64,000 bases of DNA from Alphaproteobacteria bacterium (GCA_016776605.1 JADHTB010000003.1:1-64000), one strand, 5' to 3'. Counted from the first letter of the stretch, positions 55,724 through 64,000 are shown. Program-made: numbers and translations. The notes: generated by a model not told the origin, from the sequence alone.

Positions 55724-55987
55724 TTAAGTTCGGCCCAAAATAGTCTGGCCCGGAAACGCTTTTCGTCGTCCGGCCTGCTCCATGAACAGCAGGACCCGGT
55801 CGATCCCCGCGACGATCTGCTCCGAGGTGCCGACCAGCGGATAGCCGCCAAAGCCCGCCTTGAAGTGAAACTTAAAAGCCTCAAGGACGTCATCGCTCAA
55901 GGTGACCGATTGGGCACCGAATATATCGAATTCGTCCTGGAACCAACCGGCGACGAGGTTGGGACTATCTAGAAGCGGGTTGGACAT
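55724..55987 (-). pseudogene. Remnant of a luciferase-like (LLM class) flavin-dependent oxidoreductase
   Basis: About 87 residues resembling only the C-terminal end of LLM-class monooxygenases: FKFHFKAGFGGYPLVGTSEQ then IVAGIDRVLLF. In intact proteins a V-G-T-P-E-Q-V motif is followed by a helix and then a G-(I/F)-D-G-V-L-L strand; here that helix appears deleted and the end is out of register (MEQAGRRKAFPGQ). The preceding 250 or more residues of the family are missing, and the frame start overlaps the divergent PhyH gene. It is best read as a decayed fragment. Confidence 0.5.
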
Positions 55988-56066
55988 GAACTGGGCGCGC
56001 TCTTGCGGTGGACAACACAGCGGATCACAATAGGAACCATCATCGGCCAAGCGCGGGAACATCGCC

Positions 56067-56915
56067 ATGGGTAAGCGTCTGACGGAAAATCAGGTACAAC
56101 AGTACCGGGACGACGGCTATGTCCATCCCGTAGCGGTTTTGAATGCCGCCGAGGTGCGGGCCGTCCGGGCGGAGATCGAGGCGTTCGAGGCGCGGACCGG
56201 CAAAACATTGGACTATCCCGAAAAATCAAAATCCTACCTGTTGTTCGACTGGGCTGATCGGCTGGTTCGCCACGGGGCTATATTGGATGCGGTGGAGGAT
56301 CTGATCGGCCCGGACATCATGGTCTATCACACCACCATGTGGATCAAGGATCCGCATACGCCGCAATATATTCTGTGGCACCAGGACGGCACCTATTTCT
56401 ACCTCGACCCCGCCCTGCACGTCACCGCCTGGGTGGCCCTGTCCGAGGCCAGCGTTGCATCAGGCTGCATGCATGTGCTGCCGGGCAGTCACAAATTGGG
56501 TCAACTCGAACACCAGGACGACCCCGGCGAGAATAATCTGATCCTGCGCGGGCAGGCCATATTCGGCCGGTTCGATGACGAGGCGGGCGTCCCCATGGCA
56601 TTGCAAACCGGCGAGATGTCGTTGCATCACACCGACCTGGTGCATTGCTCGCACCCGAATGAGTCCGGGGACAGGCGCATGGGTTTCGGGATCAGCTATA
56701 TCCCGGCGCATGTCCGCGATGTCGGTTCCCCGGCCGGTTCCGCCATGCTGGTACGCGGCAGGGACCACGGGCATTTCGTGCCGGAGCAACGCATTGGCAC
56801 GGAATTGAGCCCGGCGGCCTACGCCAACCACGCCCGCCTGATGACCCAGTTCCGCGCCCGCCAGGACGCCGGCGCCCGGATTGACCGCGAAGTGGGCTAC
56901 AGTGAAGTTTCCTAA
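56067..56915 (+). CDS. Phytanoyl-CoA dioxygenase (PhyH) family protein
   Basis: 282 residues. Fe(II)/2-oxoglutarate-dependent oxygenase. The iron triad is His105-x-Asp107 (WHQDGTYF) and His193 (LVHCSHPNES), with Arg203/Arg204 placed to bind 2-oxoglutarate. CMHVLPGSHKLGQLEH is the usual loop before the distal His. Bacterial members hydroxylate small molecules, often in secondary or osmolyte metabolism. It lies just upstream of the secreted copper-binding-type protein gene, 40 bp apart, and may share its transcript. Confidence 0.88.
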   Translation: MGKRLTENQVQQYRDDGYVHPVAVLNAAEVRAVRAEIEAFEARTGKTLDYPEKSKSYLLFDWADRLVRHGAILDAVEDLIGPDIMVYHTTMWIKDPHTPQYILWHQDGTYFYLDPALHVTAWVALSEASVASGCMHVLPGSHKLGQLEHQDDPGENNLILRGQAIFGRFDDEAGVPMALQTGEMSLHHTDLVHCSHPNESGDRRMGFGISYIPAHVRDVGSPAGSAMLVRGRDHGHFVPEQRIGTELSPAAYANHARLMTQFRARQDAGARIDREVGYSEVS

Positions 56916-56955
56916 ACTACCATTTGCAATCATTTGCCCTAGGGAGTGGGACAGG

Positions 56956-58557
56956 ATGTTCAAACATATTGCGCGAATAGGCTTTGCCATCGTATTGGCC
57001 ACCAGCGCGGCCTCGGCCCATGACGCCAAGCCCGGCAAGCTATCGATCGACAAGCCCTGGGCTAGGGCGAGCATCGGTCAGGGCAAGAACGCGGTAACCT
57101 ATCTCACCGTCGTTAATCATGGCGAGACGGCGGACCGGATGTTGGCCGTAACGACGCCCGTGGCAAGGAAGGCCGGCCTGCACACCCACCTGATGGAAGG
57201 GGGGATGATGAAAATGCGGCCGGTGGCGGCGATCGAGATTAAGGGCGGCGCCTCGACGGTCCTGAAGCCAGGCGGCCTCCATGTCATGCTGATGGGCCTG
57301 AAGGCGCCCTTGAAGGCAGGCGCGATCTTCCCCATGACGTTCACCTTCGAGCAGGCCGGTAGCATCGAGGTCGAGGTGCGTGTTGCCACGGCCACCGCCA
57401 TGGGAGCCGGCGAGATGAAGATGGCGGGGGCGATGCACCATGGCAAAGGTCATGCTGCCGAGGCGCATGACCATACCAAGCCACACGACCCGCCCACCGA
57501 CGCCGGCGCCGACCAGAAGCATTCAGGTTCGGGCATGGCGGACCACAAGGCGATGATAAACTCGGGCAAAATGGTCTCTGGCGGCCATATGAGCGGGATG
57601 ACGCACGACCACATGGGTGGGATGGCGCACGACCACATGGGTGGGATGGCGCACGACCACATGGGCGGGATGGCGCACGATCACAAGGGCGGGATGACGC
57701 ACGACCACAAGGGCGGGATGACGCACGACCACAAGGGCGGGATGGCGCACGATCACAAGGGCGGGATGACGCACGACCACAAGGACGGGGTGATGCACGA
57801 CCACAAGGGCGGGATGACGCACGACCACAAGGGCGGGATGACGCACGACCACAAGGGCGGGATGATGCACGACCACAAGGGCGGGATGATGCACGACCAC
57901 AAGGGCGGGATGACGCACGATAATAACAGTGCGATGTCACACGACAACAACAGCGGGACGCCACACGACCACAAGAAAGGGATGCAACAGGCCCAGCAGG
58001 TCGCCTGCACCGCGCCGGTGCTGCTCGGCGATACCGCCGAGAGCAAGCCCGGCGGGGCCTTGTACAAAGGCCCGCTGCCGAAGCGGGCGACGGCGCCGGG
58101 AAATCTCTTGCGCGGCGGCAATCGGGTCGCCTCGGGCAAGCCTTCCATGGACGCAAAATCCATGAAGGAAATGGAGGGCGCCCACCAGATGCACAAGGGA
58201 CAAAGGGGTGGCGAGCTGATCATGGCGCCGAACCAACTGCACCACCTGGAAGTCCTCTACAGCAATGAATGCGGCTATCAGCTGTTCTTCTACAACGCCT
58301 TCACCGAACCAATTCGGGCCGACCGCTTCCGTGCCTTCATGCTGGTCGTGCCCGAGGAGAATGACGACTTCTTCGAGGTTTTACGCTTCCTGACGCCGAG
58401 CGCCGATGGCGGCCATCTGGCGACCCGGATCTCCCTGGGCAGTGATGGCCCGAAGCCACGAGGTATCTTCGAGACCGAGCTTTACATCAAGTTTCCGGAG
58501 AGTATCCAGCCAATGCGCTTTGATGTCATCGTCGGCACCGAAGTCCGCTGGAAGTAG
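56956..58557 (+). CDS. Secreted PCuAC copper chaperone-like protein with sixteen Met/His octapeptide repeats
   Basis: 533 residues. A signal peptide occupies 1-21 (cleavage after SAASA). Residues 25-150 are a PCu(A)C domain with the full copper motif H-x10-M-x21-H-x-M: His76, Met87, His109, Met111. Residues 215-342 are sixteen 8-residue repeats of the type M-T-H-D-H-K-G-G (variants A/M at position 2, M/K at 6). Residues about 400-533 form a second folded domain (QLHHLEVLYSNECGYQLFFY) that I cannot name. It probably binds Cu(I)/Cu(II) in the periplasm. The frame is open from 56881, but the ATG at 56956 begins the signal peptide. Confidence 0.82.
   Translation: MFKHIARIGFAIVLATSAASAHDAKPGKLSIDKPWARASIGQGKNAVTYLTVVNHGETADRMLAVTTPVARKAGLHTHLMEGGMMKMRPVAAIEIKGGASTVLKPGGLHVMLMGLKAPLKAGAIFPMTFTFEQAGSIEVEVRVATATAMGAGEMKMAGAMHHGKGHAAEAHDHTKPHDPPTDAGADQKHSGSGMADHKAMINSGKMVSGGHMSGMTHDHMGGMAHDHMGGMAHDHMGGMAHDHKGGMTHDHKGGMTHDHKGGMAHDHKGGMTHDHKDGVMHDHKGGMTHDHKGGMTHDHKGGMMHDHKGGMMHDHKGGMTHDNNSAMSHDNNSGTPHDHKKGMQQAQQVACTAPVLLGDTAESKPGGALYKGPLPKRATAPGNLLRGGNRVASGKPSMDAKSMKEMEGAHQMHKGQRGGELIMAPNQLHHLEVLYSNECGYQLFFYNAFTEPIRADRFRAFMLVVPEENDDFFEVLRFLTPSADGGHLATRISLGSDGPKPRGIFETELYIKFPESIQPMRFDVIVGTEVRWK
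57598..57981 (+). repeat. Sixteen tandem 24-bp coding repeats
   Basis: In-frame array within the PCuAC gene, unit ATGACGCACGACCACAAGGG with CGGG completing it. Units 1-3 have ATGGG where later ones have AAGGG; units 14-16 are diverged (AATAACAGT, AACAACAGC, AAGAAAGGG). Low divergence of the middle units at the DNA level points to recent slippage or unequal exchange. Confidence 0.95.
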
Positions 58558-58579
58558 GCCGCGCGTGAGAATGCGGCCC

Positions 58580-58683
58580 TAGAGCGCATTCGAAGAAAAT
58601 GCGCTCAGACTCTTAAGAAGTAGAGCAATTGAACCAATCACTTAAGTCGCGAAAGCGACTCCGATTAATTGAAATTTGCTCTA
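58580..58683. repeat. TAGAGC palindromic repeat, copy 7 (supplies the oxygenase stop codon)
   Basis: Near-consensus 104-bp copy: TAGAGCGCATTCGAAGAAAA, TGCGCTCAGACTCTTAAG, TAGAGCAATTGAACCAATCA, AAGTCGCGAAAGCGACT, ATTAATTGAAATTTGCTCTA. The last CTA (58681-58683) is the minus-strand TAG of the isopenicillin-N-synthase-like gene. Confidence 0.93.
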
Positions 58684-59691
58684 TTCCGCCGCCTCGCCTT
58701 CGCTGTCCTGGAAATGGGCGTAGTTCTGGCGGGCGAACCAAAGCATGTAGTCGGTATAAGTGGTCGGCTCATAACGCGGCGGGTTATCCGCATCCTGGCA
58801 GCTGGGTAGGCATTCCTGCACATAGTCGGCATGGGCGTCAAAAAAGAACGGGATGGCGTAACGGTCCCTGCCGGGCGCGGATGCAACCGCGCGATGCGGC
58901 GTCGAGAGAAAGCGGTGATTGGTCCAGCGCCGCAGCATATCGCCGCTATTGACCAGGAAGCTGCCGGGCAGAGCCGGGGCATCGAACCAGGTGCCGTCCC
59001 GGCGGCGGACTTGCAGGCCTTCAACCTTGTTTTGCGCCAGCAAGGTCAGAAAGGAGGAGTCCGTATGGGGCGCCAGGCCGAACTGATTATCTTCCGCCGC
59101 GGCCGGTGGGTAGTGGGACAGGCGCAGGGTATATTGCGGTTCACTGAAACCTACCGTAAAGAAATCAGCTGGCAAATCCAGGGCGCGGGCATAGATCGGC
59201 AGCATGCTTTTCGCCAGTTGCTCCAAGGCGTTCATGTAGCTGTTGCAGGTATCGCGAAAACCGTCCAGCCCGGCGGGCCATTGGTTGGCGCCGCGAAAGC
59301 GCTTGTTGCTGATGATATCGGGGTGATCGCTGGGCAAATCACGCTTGAGAAAATACGCCGCGACAAGATTGACCTTGCGTTCCCCTTCATAGACCTGGCT
59401 GGCCCGCGATACGGAGGCGCCATGGCCCATATAGCCAATGTTATGTTCATTGGCCTTGAGCGCCATTTTTTCCGCTTCACCCAGGGCGTGAAAGCGGGCG
59501 GAAGCATCAAAGGTCGCGTCGACCAGATCCGGCGGCACCCCGTGGTTAAGAATGAAGAAGAAGCCGACGTTTTCAGCGGCGTATTGCAGTTCCTTTGCGA
59601 TTGCTTCCAGCGCGCCGGGTTTTCCAGCAAGAAAATCGCCAAGATCAAGAATGGGAATTTCGCCGCTCACTCGATTGCCCCTTTTTGCCAA
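58681..59691 (-). CDS. Isopenicillin-N-synthase-like 2-oxoglutarate/Fe(II) oxygenase
   Basis: 336 residues. N-terminal DIOX_N region (IPILDLGDFLAGKPG, VGFFFILNHGVPPDLV) and C-terminal 2OG-FeII domain with His209-x-Asp211 (LAPHTDSSFLTLL) and distal His266 (STPHRAV). The usual Arg-x-Ser for 2-oxoglutarate is Arg277-Tyr-Ala here, so the serine is replaced. Relatives hydroxylate or desaturate small molecules; the substrate is unknown. The TAG stop is the terminal triplet of a repeat, so the reading frame ends exactly where the repeat begins. Confidence 0.88.
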   Translation of the reverse strand: MAKRGNRVSGEIPILDLGDFLAGKPGALEAIAKELQYAAENVGFFFILNHGVPPDLVDATFDASARFHALGEAEKMALKANEHNIGYMGHGASVSRASQVYEGERKVNLVAAYFLKRDLPSDHPDIISNKRFRGANQWPAGLDGFRDTCNSYMNALEQLAKSMLPIYARALDLPADFFTVGFSEPQYTLRLSHYPPAAAEDNQFGLAPHTDSSFLTLLAQNKVEGLQVRRRDGTWFDAPALPGSFLVNSGDMLRRWTNHRFLSTPHRAVASAPGRDRYAIPFFFDAHADYVQECLPSCQDADNPPRYEPTTYTDYMLWFARQNYAHFQDSEGEAAE

Positions 59692-59934
59692 TTTGGCGCT
59701 GCCATTGTATCGTGATTAAGGGGACGGTAGCGCTTTTGCCGTCATCGGGGCAAGTGACCGTGGGATGGAGATTTGGCCGTGCTGAAAATCAAACCGACTG
59801 GCTTGCCCTATGGCAAGGCGCGCGACCGTCTGTTGTAGCGGATTAGCGTCCGGGGCAGGCCGGCGGTTTTCCAATAAGGCCCGTCCGATATGGACTATAG
59901 TGACCAGTAGAAAACAATTGAAAAGAGAGCTGTC

Positions 59935-60726
59935 ATGATCATCGAACAGATATGGACCGGGAATGCGTATCGTAATTTCAACTACCTGATTGTCTGTCCG
60001 GAAACCGGGGAGGCCATGGCCATTGATCCCCTTGATCATGAAAAGTGCCTCGGCCTGGCCAAGGACAAGGGTTGGGACATTCGCCAGGTATTGAACACCC
60101 ATGAACATGGTGATCATACAGGCGGCAATAGCGCGGTGATCGCGGCGACGGGCGCAAAGCTGCTGGCCCACCAGAACGCCAAGGGCAAAATTCCCGGCAT
60201 GGACCGTGGTCTGGACGCGGGCGATATCATCAAAGTTGGCACCTCGGTAGAGATCGAGACCCTGGATACGCCGGGCCATACCATGAGCCATGTCTGTCTG
60301 CTGACGCGGACCGATCAGCCGGCTCTGATTTGCGGCGATACCCTGTTCAATGCCGGGGCGGGCAATTGCCACAATGGTGGCCATCCGAACGAGTTGTACG
60401 ACACCTTTGCCAATCAGCTCAGCAATCTGCCGGACGATACTCTGATTTATCCCGGCCATGACTATATTACGAATAATTTGGAATTCACCCTTGATCGGGA
60501 GCCCGATAACGCCCGCGCCAAGGCCTTGCTGGACGATATTGGTAATCAGGATCCCAATAGCGCGCTGGTTTCGACCCTGGAGCTGGAGAAAGAGATCAAT
60601 ACCTTCCTGCGGCTGCGAAGCCCGAGTGTGATTGCCCAGATACGGCTGAGTTTTCCCGATCTGCCCGATGCGCCGGAACCGCGGGACGTATTTAAAAAAT
60701 TGAGAGAGCTTCGAAACAGCTGGTAA
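59935..60726 (+). CDS. gloB: Hydroxyacylglutathione hydrolase (glyoxalase II)
   Basis: 263 residues, metallo-beta-lactamase fold. Hydrolyses S-lactoylglutathione to lactate and glutathione, the second step of methylglyoxal removal. Metal ligands in THEHGDH (His56, His58, Asp60, His61), the later His in DTPGHTMSHVC, Asp in LICGDTLFNAGAG and His in IYPGHDYI are all present. The C-terminal substrate domain is complete (PSVIAQIRLSFPDLPD). GAGAG precedes the ATG. Alternative: other thiolester hydrolase of the family. Confidence 0.85.
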   Translation: MIIEQIWTGNAYRNFNYLIVCPETGEAMAIDPLDHEKCLGLAKDKGWDIRQVLNTHEHGDHTGGNSAVIAATGAKLLAHQNAKGKIPGMDRGLDAGDIIKVGTSVEIETLDTPGHTMSHVCLLTRTDQPALICGDTLFNAGAGNCHNGGHPNELYDTFANQLSNLPDDTLIYPGHDYITNNLEFTLDREPDNARAKALLDDIGNQDPNSALVSTLELEKEINTFLRLRSPSVIAQIRLSFPDLPDAPEPRDVFKKLRELRNSW

Positions 60727-60749
60727 GGCGCGGCGTCAGGCCGGAGGCT

Positions 60750-62927
60750 TTAATTCAGGGTCCCCTGGGGCGGTGGCGGAACGGCTTCGCCATGGTTCAT
60801 TTGAACATTACGTTCGGTTGGGAAACGCACCGTGATGGTGGTGCCAACGCCCGGTTTGCTGCTGATATCCAGTGATCCGCCGTGCATTTCAGCCAGTTCG
60901 ACGGCCAGGGGCAGGCCAAGCCCGGTGCCCGGATATTTTCGGTTTAAATCGCTATCGATCTGGCCAAAAGGTTGCAGGGCCTTGGCAATATCTTCTGGTG
61001 CAATGCCGATGCCGGTGTCGCTGATGATAAACTCATAACCAGCCTCCGGGTGACTGCGTGCGTCCAGCGTGACCTGACCGCCCGCATGGGTGAACTTGAT
61101 GCTGTTGGACATCAGATTGATCAGGATTTGTTTCAACTTGCGCTCATCCGCGCGCAATAATGGCAAATCACTATGGAAATTGGTCTGGATGCGAACGTTT
61201 GCCCCGCGCGCCCGTTCACGCATGAGAACCAGGACGGAATCGATGAGTTGCGGAACCACGATTTCGACGTCGTTTGGTTTCTCGGAGCCGAGTTCGATTT
61301 TGGAGATGTCGAGAATATCGTTGATCAGGTCCAGCAGATGCTGCCCGGAATCGAAGATGTCAGAGGCGTATTCCAGGGTCTTCCCGCCGTTGTCCGGTCC
61401 CAGCATACCGCTTTTGATGATTTCAGAGAAACCGATGATGGCATTCAATGGTGTGCGCAATTCGTGGCTCATATTAGCCAGGAATTCAGACTTGGCGCGA
61501 TTAGCCATTTCGGCCCGATTTTCGCTTTGCCGCAGCTCGTAGTCCGCCTGGGTGCGTTCGGTAATATCGATCATCACGCCGCCAAATCCCGCTGCTTCAC
61601 CGGCATTAAAAATCGGAAACTTGGTCAAGGTATAGTTTTTTATTTCACCCGTTGGGCTGGGAATAACAACCTCATCGGTGGTGACCTGCCAATCGCCAAG
61701 AATTTTGCGGTCCCCTTGGGCATATCGTTCCGCGCGTTCCGGTGGATATAAATCGTACGCATTCTTGCCAATCACTGTCACGGGATCGACGCCGAACCAT
61801 GCCTGGAATTGCCGGTTAATCAGCAGATAGCGGGCTTCAGTATCCTTGAGGAACAGAGCGGCGGGCACATGATCCATAATTGCTTTAAAGCGCTGCTCGC
61901 TCTCGCGCAGCAAATATTCCGTGCGTTTCTGCTGGGTGATGTTGGACCCGGTACCCCTATAGCCCCTGAATGTTCCATCGTCGTCGAAGATGGGGGTGCC
62001 ATTGATGGAAAGCCATAGAATTTCGCCAGCTTCGTTCGTGCGTGGGTGGACAAACTCCCGGAACGGACGATGGGCCTCCAAATCCTCCAGGTGTTGCCGC
62101 CAGATCTCGCGATCCACATTTGGGATACCGGTTTCCTGGCGGGTCTTGCCCAGCAATTGATCTTCGGCAACGCCGGTGACTTCGGTAAAGCGATCAGAAA
62201 AATAGAAAAAGCGGAGATTTTCATCCATCTCCCAAAACCAATCCGAGGCGGACGTGGCAAGATCCCGGAACCTTGCCTCGCTTTCTCTTAGCGCATCCTC
62301 GGCTCTTTTCAGGCGCGTGACATCGGTCCGAACGCCAACTGAACCGCCATCGGAGGTTTTTCGCTCGGTATACAGCAGCCGCCGGCCATCGGAAAATTCG
62401 AAATCTTGCGGCTCCCCCGGATTGCGAAACCTAGCCAACCGCTCCTCAACCCATTCATCGACCCTGTCAACCGCGGATGGGAGCAATCCACATTCCGCCG
62501 CCGTTCGAATGATATCCTCGAAATAGGCGCCGGGGACCAAAATTTCGTCCGCCATGGGATGCAGTTGCATGTATTTGGAATTGCAAATGATCAGGCGTTC
62601 ATCCGCATCATACAACACGAACCCATCCGAAATCGCCTCGATCGCATCTTTCAGCTGTTTGTTGAACCGCATGACCGACCGATAGCGCCGCCAAGCCATG
62701 GCGACCGCCAGAACAAGAAGCAAGCCGGCCCCAGCCGAAAATATTCCCGCCATGAGCCAGAACGGCGTCGGCGCGCTGAACCAGTTTTGGCTGCTGGCCT
62801 GATAATCCGCCACGCTTGCAGAGCCGGCGGAAGCAACGGCGGCGCTGGCGACAAGCACAGCAATGACGCCAGGGATCCACATACCCCTGCGCCATCCTCG
62901 CGCCCGACTGAATTCCGCCAAATTCAT
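60750..62927 (-). CDS. Membrane sensor histidine kinase with three PAS domains
   Basis: 725 residues. Two membrane helices near 17-36 and 56-79 bracket a short periplasmic loop. Three PAS domains follow at about 95-210 (AIEAISDGFVLYDADERLII), 218-333 (LATSASDWFWEMDENLRFFY) and 342-460 (IMDHVPAALFLKDTEARYLL). The HisKA phospho-acceptor is in NMSHELRTPLNAIIGFSE, and the ATPase domain has N-box LINLMSNSIKF, DTGIGIA and GTGLGLPLAV. No receiver domain or cognate regulator gene is adjacent, so the output is unknown. Composition suggests a conventional alphaproteobacterial PAS kinase. Confidence 0.92.
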   Translation of the reverse strand: MNLAEFSRARGWRRGMWIPGVIAVLVASAAVASAGSASVADYQASSQNWFSAPTPFWLMAGIFSAGAGLLLVLAVAMAWRRYRSVMRFNKQLKDAIEAISDGFVLYDADERLIICNSKYMQLHPMADEILVPGAYFEDIIRTAAECGLLPSAVDRVDEWVEERLARFRNPGEPQDFEFSDGRRLLYTERKTSDGGSVGVRTDVTRLKRAEDALRESEARFRDLATSASDWFWEMDENLRFFYFSDRFTEVTGVAEDQLLGKTRQETGIPNVDREIWRQHLEDLEAHRPFREFVHPRTNEAGEILWLSINGTPIFDDDGTFRGYRGTGSNITQQKRTEYLLRESEQRFKAIMDHVPAALFLKDTEARYLLINRQFQAWFGVDPVTVIGKNAYDLYPPERAERYAQGDRKILGDWQVTTDEVVIPSPTGEIKNYTLTKFPIFNAGEAAGFGGVMIDITERTQADYELRQSENRAEMANRAKSEFLANMSHELRTPLNAIIGFSEIIKSGMLGPDNGGKTLEYASDIFDSGQHLLDLINDILDISKIELGSEKPNDVEIVVPQLIDSVLVLMRERARGANVRIQTNFHSDLPLLRADERKLKQILINLMSNSIKFTHAGGQVTLDARSHPEAGYEFIISDTGIGIAPEDIAKALQPFGQIDSDLNRKYPGTGLGLPLAVELAEMHGGSLDISSKPGVGTTITVRFPTERNVQMNHGEAVPPPPQGTLN

Positions 62928-63116
62928 CCTATCGCCCTGCCTATTGCCTTTTGGCTATGCCTCATATTTTTGGTTAGTGCCAATGGTAGTCCGATATTGT
63001 TAACAACAAATTGTATAGAGACCCGAGAAAGGCGCCGCATAATTTCGCCGCCTTTGTCAAGCAGGCGGTCGGCTGATACAACGTCCCGCGGATTCACCTA
63101 TTGAAAGACGGCAGGG

Positions 63117-63530
63117 ATGGCTGAAATATCAATTGCGGCGGCGGAAGCCATTCTAAAGGCCAACTTGGCGCCTTGGATTCAGGATATGGCAATCATGATC
63201 GAACGTATCGATGCCGCCGGCGCGGTACTGCGGGTGCCGCCCTCGGCGCGGTTGAACCGCATCGGCGGGACGATTTGCGGTCAGGCCATCATGGCGCTTG
63301 CGGATACCGCCATGATCTTCGCCATCGCCGGTTGTCTGGGCGAATTCCGGCCGATTACCACGGTCAATCAAACCTCGTCATTTTTGCGCCCCGCCGCCGA
63401 CGCCGATCTGGTGGCCGAGGCGCGGATCATCAAGCCGGGTCGCACCATCATGTATGGCGAGGTCAGCCTTTTTGCCGGCGATGCAAGCAAGCCCGTGGCG
63501 CATGTCACCTCAACCTATATGCTGTTGTGA
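63117..63530 (+). CDS. PaaI-like hotdog-fold thioesterase
   Basis: 137 residues, a single hotdog domain. RLNRIGGTICGQAIMALADT is the family's central helix (usually GG.I.GG...ALAD); here the second Gly of the GG pair is replaced by Cys-Gly-Gln. TTVNQTSSFLRPA and GRTIMYGEVSLFAGD are typical strands. It probably hydrolyses acyl-CoA thioesters. It starts at an ATG at 63117 and lies alone, divergent from the kinase gene. Confidence 0.82.
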   Translation: MAEISIAAAEAILKANLAPWIQDMAIMIERIDAAGAVLRVPPSARLNRIGGTICGQAIMALADTAMIFAIAGCLGEFRPITTVNQTSSFLRPAADADLVAEARIIKPGRTIMYGEVSLFAGDASKPVAHVTSTYMLL

Positions 63531-63537
63531 TAGCACT

Positions 63538-63672
63538 TAGAGCAGTTCAGAATATCGCGGAGCTGCTCTAGAGAAATTCCAAATTAAAGAGAATCGCGAA
63601 GCGATTCTAAGTGATTGGAAAAATTGCTCTAATTCTAAAGATCTGAGCATTTTCAGAATGAAAATGCTCTAG
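63538..63672. repeat. TAGAGC palindromic repeat, type 2, second copy
   Basis: Begins with a short palindrome TAGAGCAGTTC...GAGCTGCTCTA (63538-63570), then the type-2 core AATTAAAGAGAATCGCGAAG and CGATTCTAAGTGATTGG up to AAATTGCTCTA, then GAGCATTTTCAGAATGAAAA and TGCTCTAG. The last CTA (63669-63671) is the minus-strand TAG stop of the alpha/beta hydrolase gene. Confidence 0.88.
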
Positions 63673-64000
63673 GAAACGGTTGTCAGAAAATCCGCCACCA
63701 AAGCGTTGACCGGTTCGGGAAACTCCCAGGCCGGGAAACCGCCCGCATCCGCGATGGCGGTGCGCCGCGCCTTTGGCAACAGGGTTTCGAGCTGATCGGC
63801 GGCGGCGATGAAATCCGGCAGATCATGTTCGCCATTGTAAAACAGCACCGGTAGATCCAGGGCGGCAATCTGTCCATCGATCGGTTCGACCTGCCGGCTG
63901 GCGCCCTGATACAGCCAGGGCGCGCCGGGAAATTGCCCGATAATGGCCGCATGTTCCGCCGCCCGGCAGAGGCCCGGATGTTGGCGGATGACCGCGAACC
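63669..64000 (-). CDS. Alpha/beta hydrolase, C-terminal fragment (cut by window edge)
   Basis: About 109 residues entering from the right edge. LDLPVLFYNGEHDLPDFIAA is the strand with the acid-bearing Asp (GEHD), and AIADAGGFPAWEFPEPVNAL the loop that normally carries the catalytic His (AGHFPAWE). Here Gly occupies the His position, so the enzyme may be inactive or use a different His. It reads without a break to the TAG in a repeat end. The N-terminal lid and nucleophile lie outside the window. Confidence 0.7.
   Translation of the reverse strand, partial: FAVIRQHPGLCRAAEHAAIIGQFPGAPWLYQGASRQVEPIDGQIAALDLPVLFYNGEHDLPDFIAAADQLETLLPKARRTAIADAGGFPAWEFPEPVNALVADFLTTVS

Noticed and set aside
55709..55972. 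87-codon rightward open frame opposite the LLM-like fragment
   Set aside because: The minus-strand reading shows family-like text (GGYPLVGTSEQ) and the rightward one does not; it is a shadow.
57598..57981. Regular 24-bp repeats resembling a CRISPR array
   Set aside because: No spacers; the units are contiguous, in frame and encode a Met/His octapeptide inside a secreted protein.

Overview
The window is GC-rich DNA, roughly 60% by eye, and is almost certainly chromosomal sequence of an alphaproteobacterium, probably Rhodospirillales-like. Pointers are a TrcR/DUF1013 cell-cycle regulator, a TIGR01459-type HAD hydrolase next to ribF, the uvrC-pgsA-mobB-moeA-moaD-moaE gene order, a cheY-cheZ pair, a fused 2-oxoacid:ferredoxin oxidoreductase and a very complete cobalamin locus. 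There are no rRNA, tRNA, phage, plasmid or CRISPR features, and no transposase gene.

Layout. 0-10 kb: tail of a quinone oxidoreductase, trcR, an HMG-CoA reductase, a TetR / core-MetE-type methionine synthase operon divergent from a homocysteine S-methyltransferase, acetyl-CoA synthetase, a creatininase-family amidohydrolase and a small membrane protein. 9-16.6 kb: a leftward run of SDR, moaE, moaD, moeA, mobB, pgsA and uvrC, then a Na+/Ca2+ exchanger. 16.9-29 kb: HAD hydrolase, cheY-cheZ (CheZ carries tandem CheY-tether motifs), ribF, the 1169-residue ferredoxin oxidoreductase, a CBS/DUF294 protein, a fusion of a DMT transporter with a DEDDh exonuclease, and an SCP2-type thiolase.

29-51 kb is one cobalamin (B12) island: cobT, cobB, cobA, cbiD, cobK, cobM, cbiG-cobJ, cobI, cobL, cobH, cbiX, cobD, cobQ, cobO, cobN, cobW, a cobalamin riboswitch in front of cobP, a HupE/UreH-type Co/Ni permease and cobC. 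Together they cover corrin-ring building from uroporphyrinogen III, a,c-amidation, cobalt insertion, adenosylation, aminopropanol attachment and lower-ligand activation. The set mixes early-cobalt ('anaerobic') markers CbiX, CbiD and CbiG with the late-insertion chelatase subunit CobN. CobG, CobF, CobS and the chelatase CobT are not in the window. Several proteins (CbiX, CobW, the permease) carry His-rich stretches suited to Co2+ handling.

51-64 kb: small unknown membrane proteins, a TPR protein, a large sodium:solute symporter with a clear terminator, a luciferase-like monooxygenase remnant, a PhyH dioxygenase, a secreted PCuAC protein with sixteen 8-residue Met/His repeats, an isopenicillin-N-synthase-like oxygenase, gloB, a three-PAS histidine kinase, a PaaI-like thioesterase and a truncated alpha/beta hydrolase.

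The strongest unexplained signal is a family of AT-rich palindromic repeats (ends TAGAGC...GCTCTA) found only between genes. Copies lie on both sides of the B12 island but not inside it. In six genes the stop codon TAG is the TAG of a TAGAGC-type repeat end or an isolated end-like sequence. A separate 264-bp element at 25972-26235 folds as one long hairpin with 64-bp near-perfect arms.
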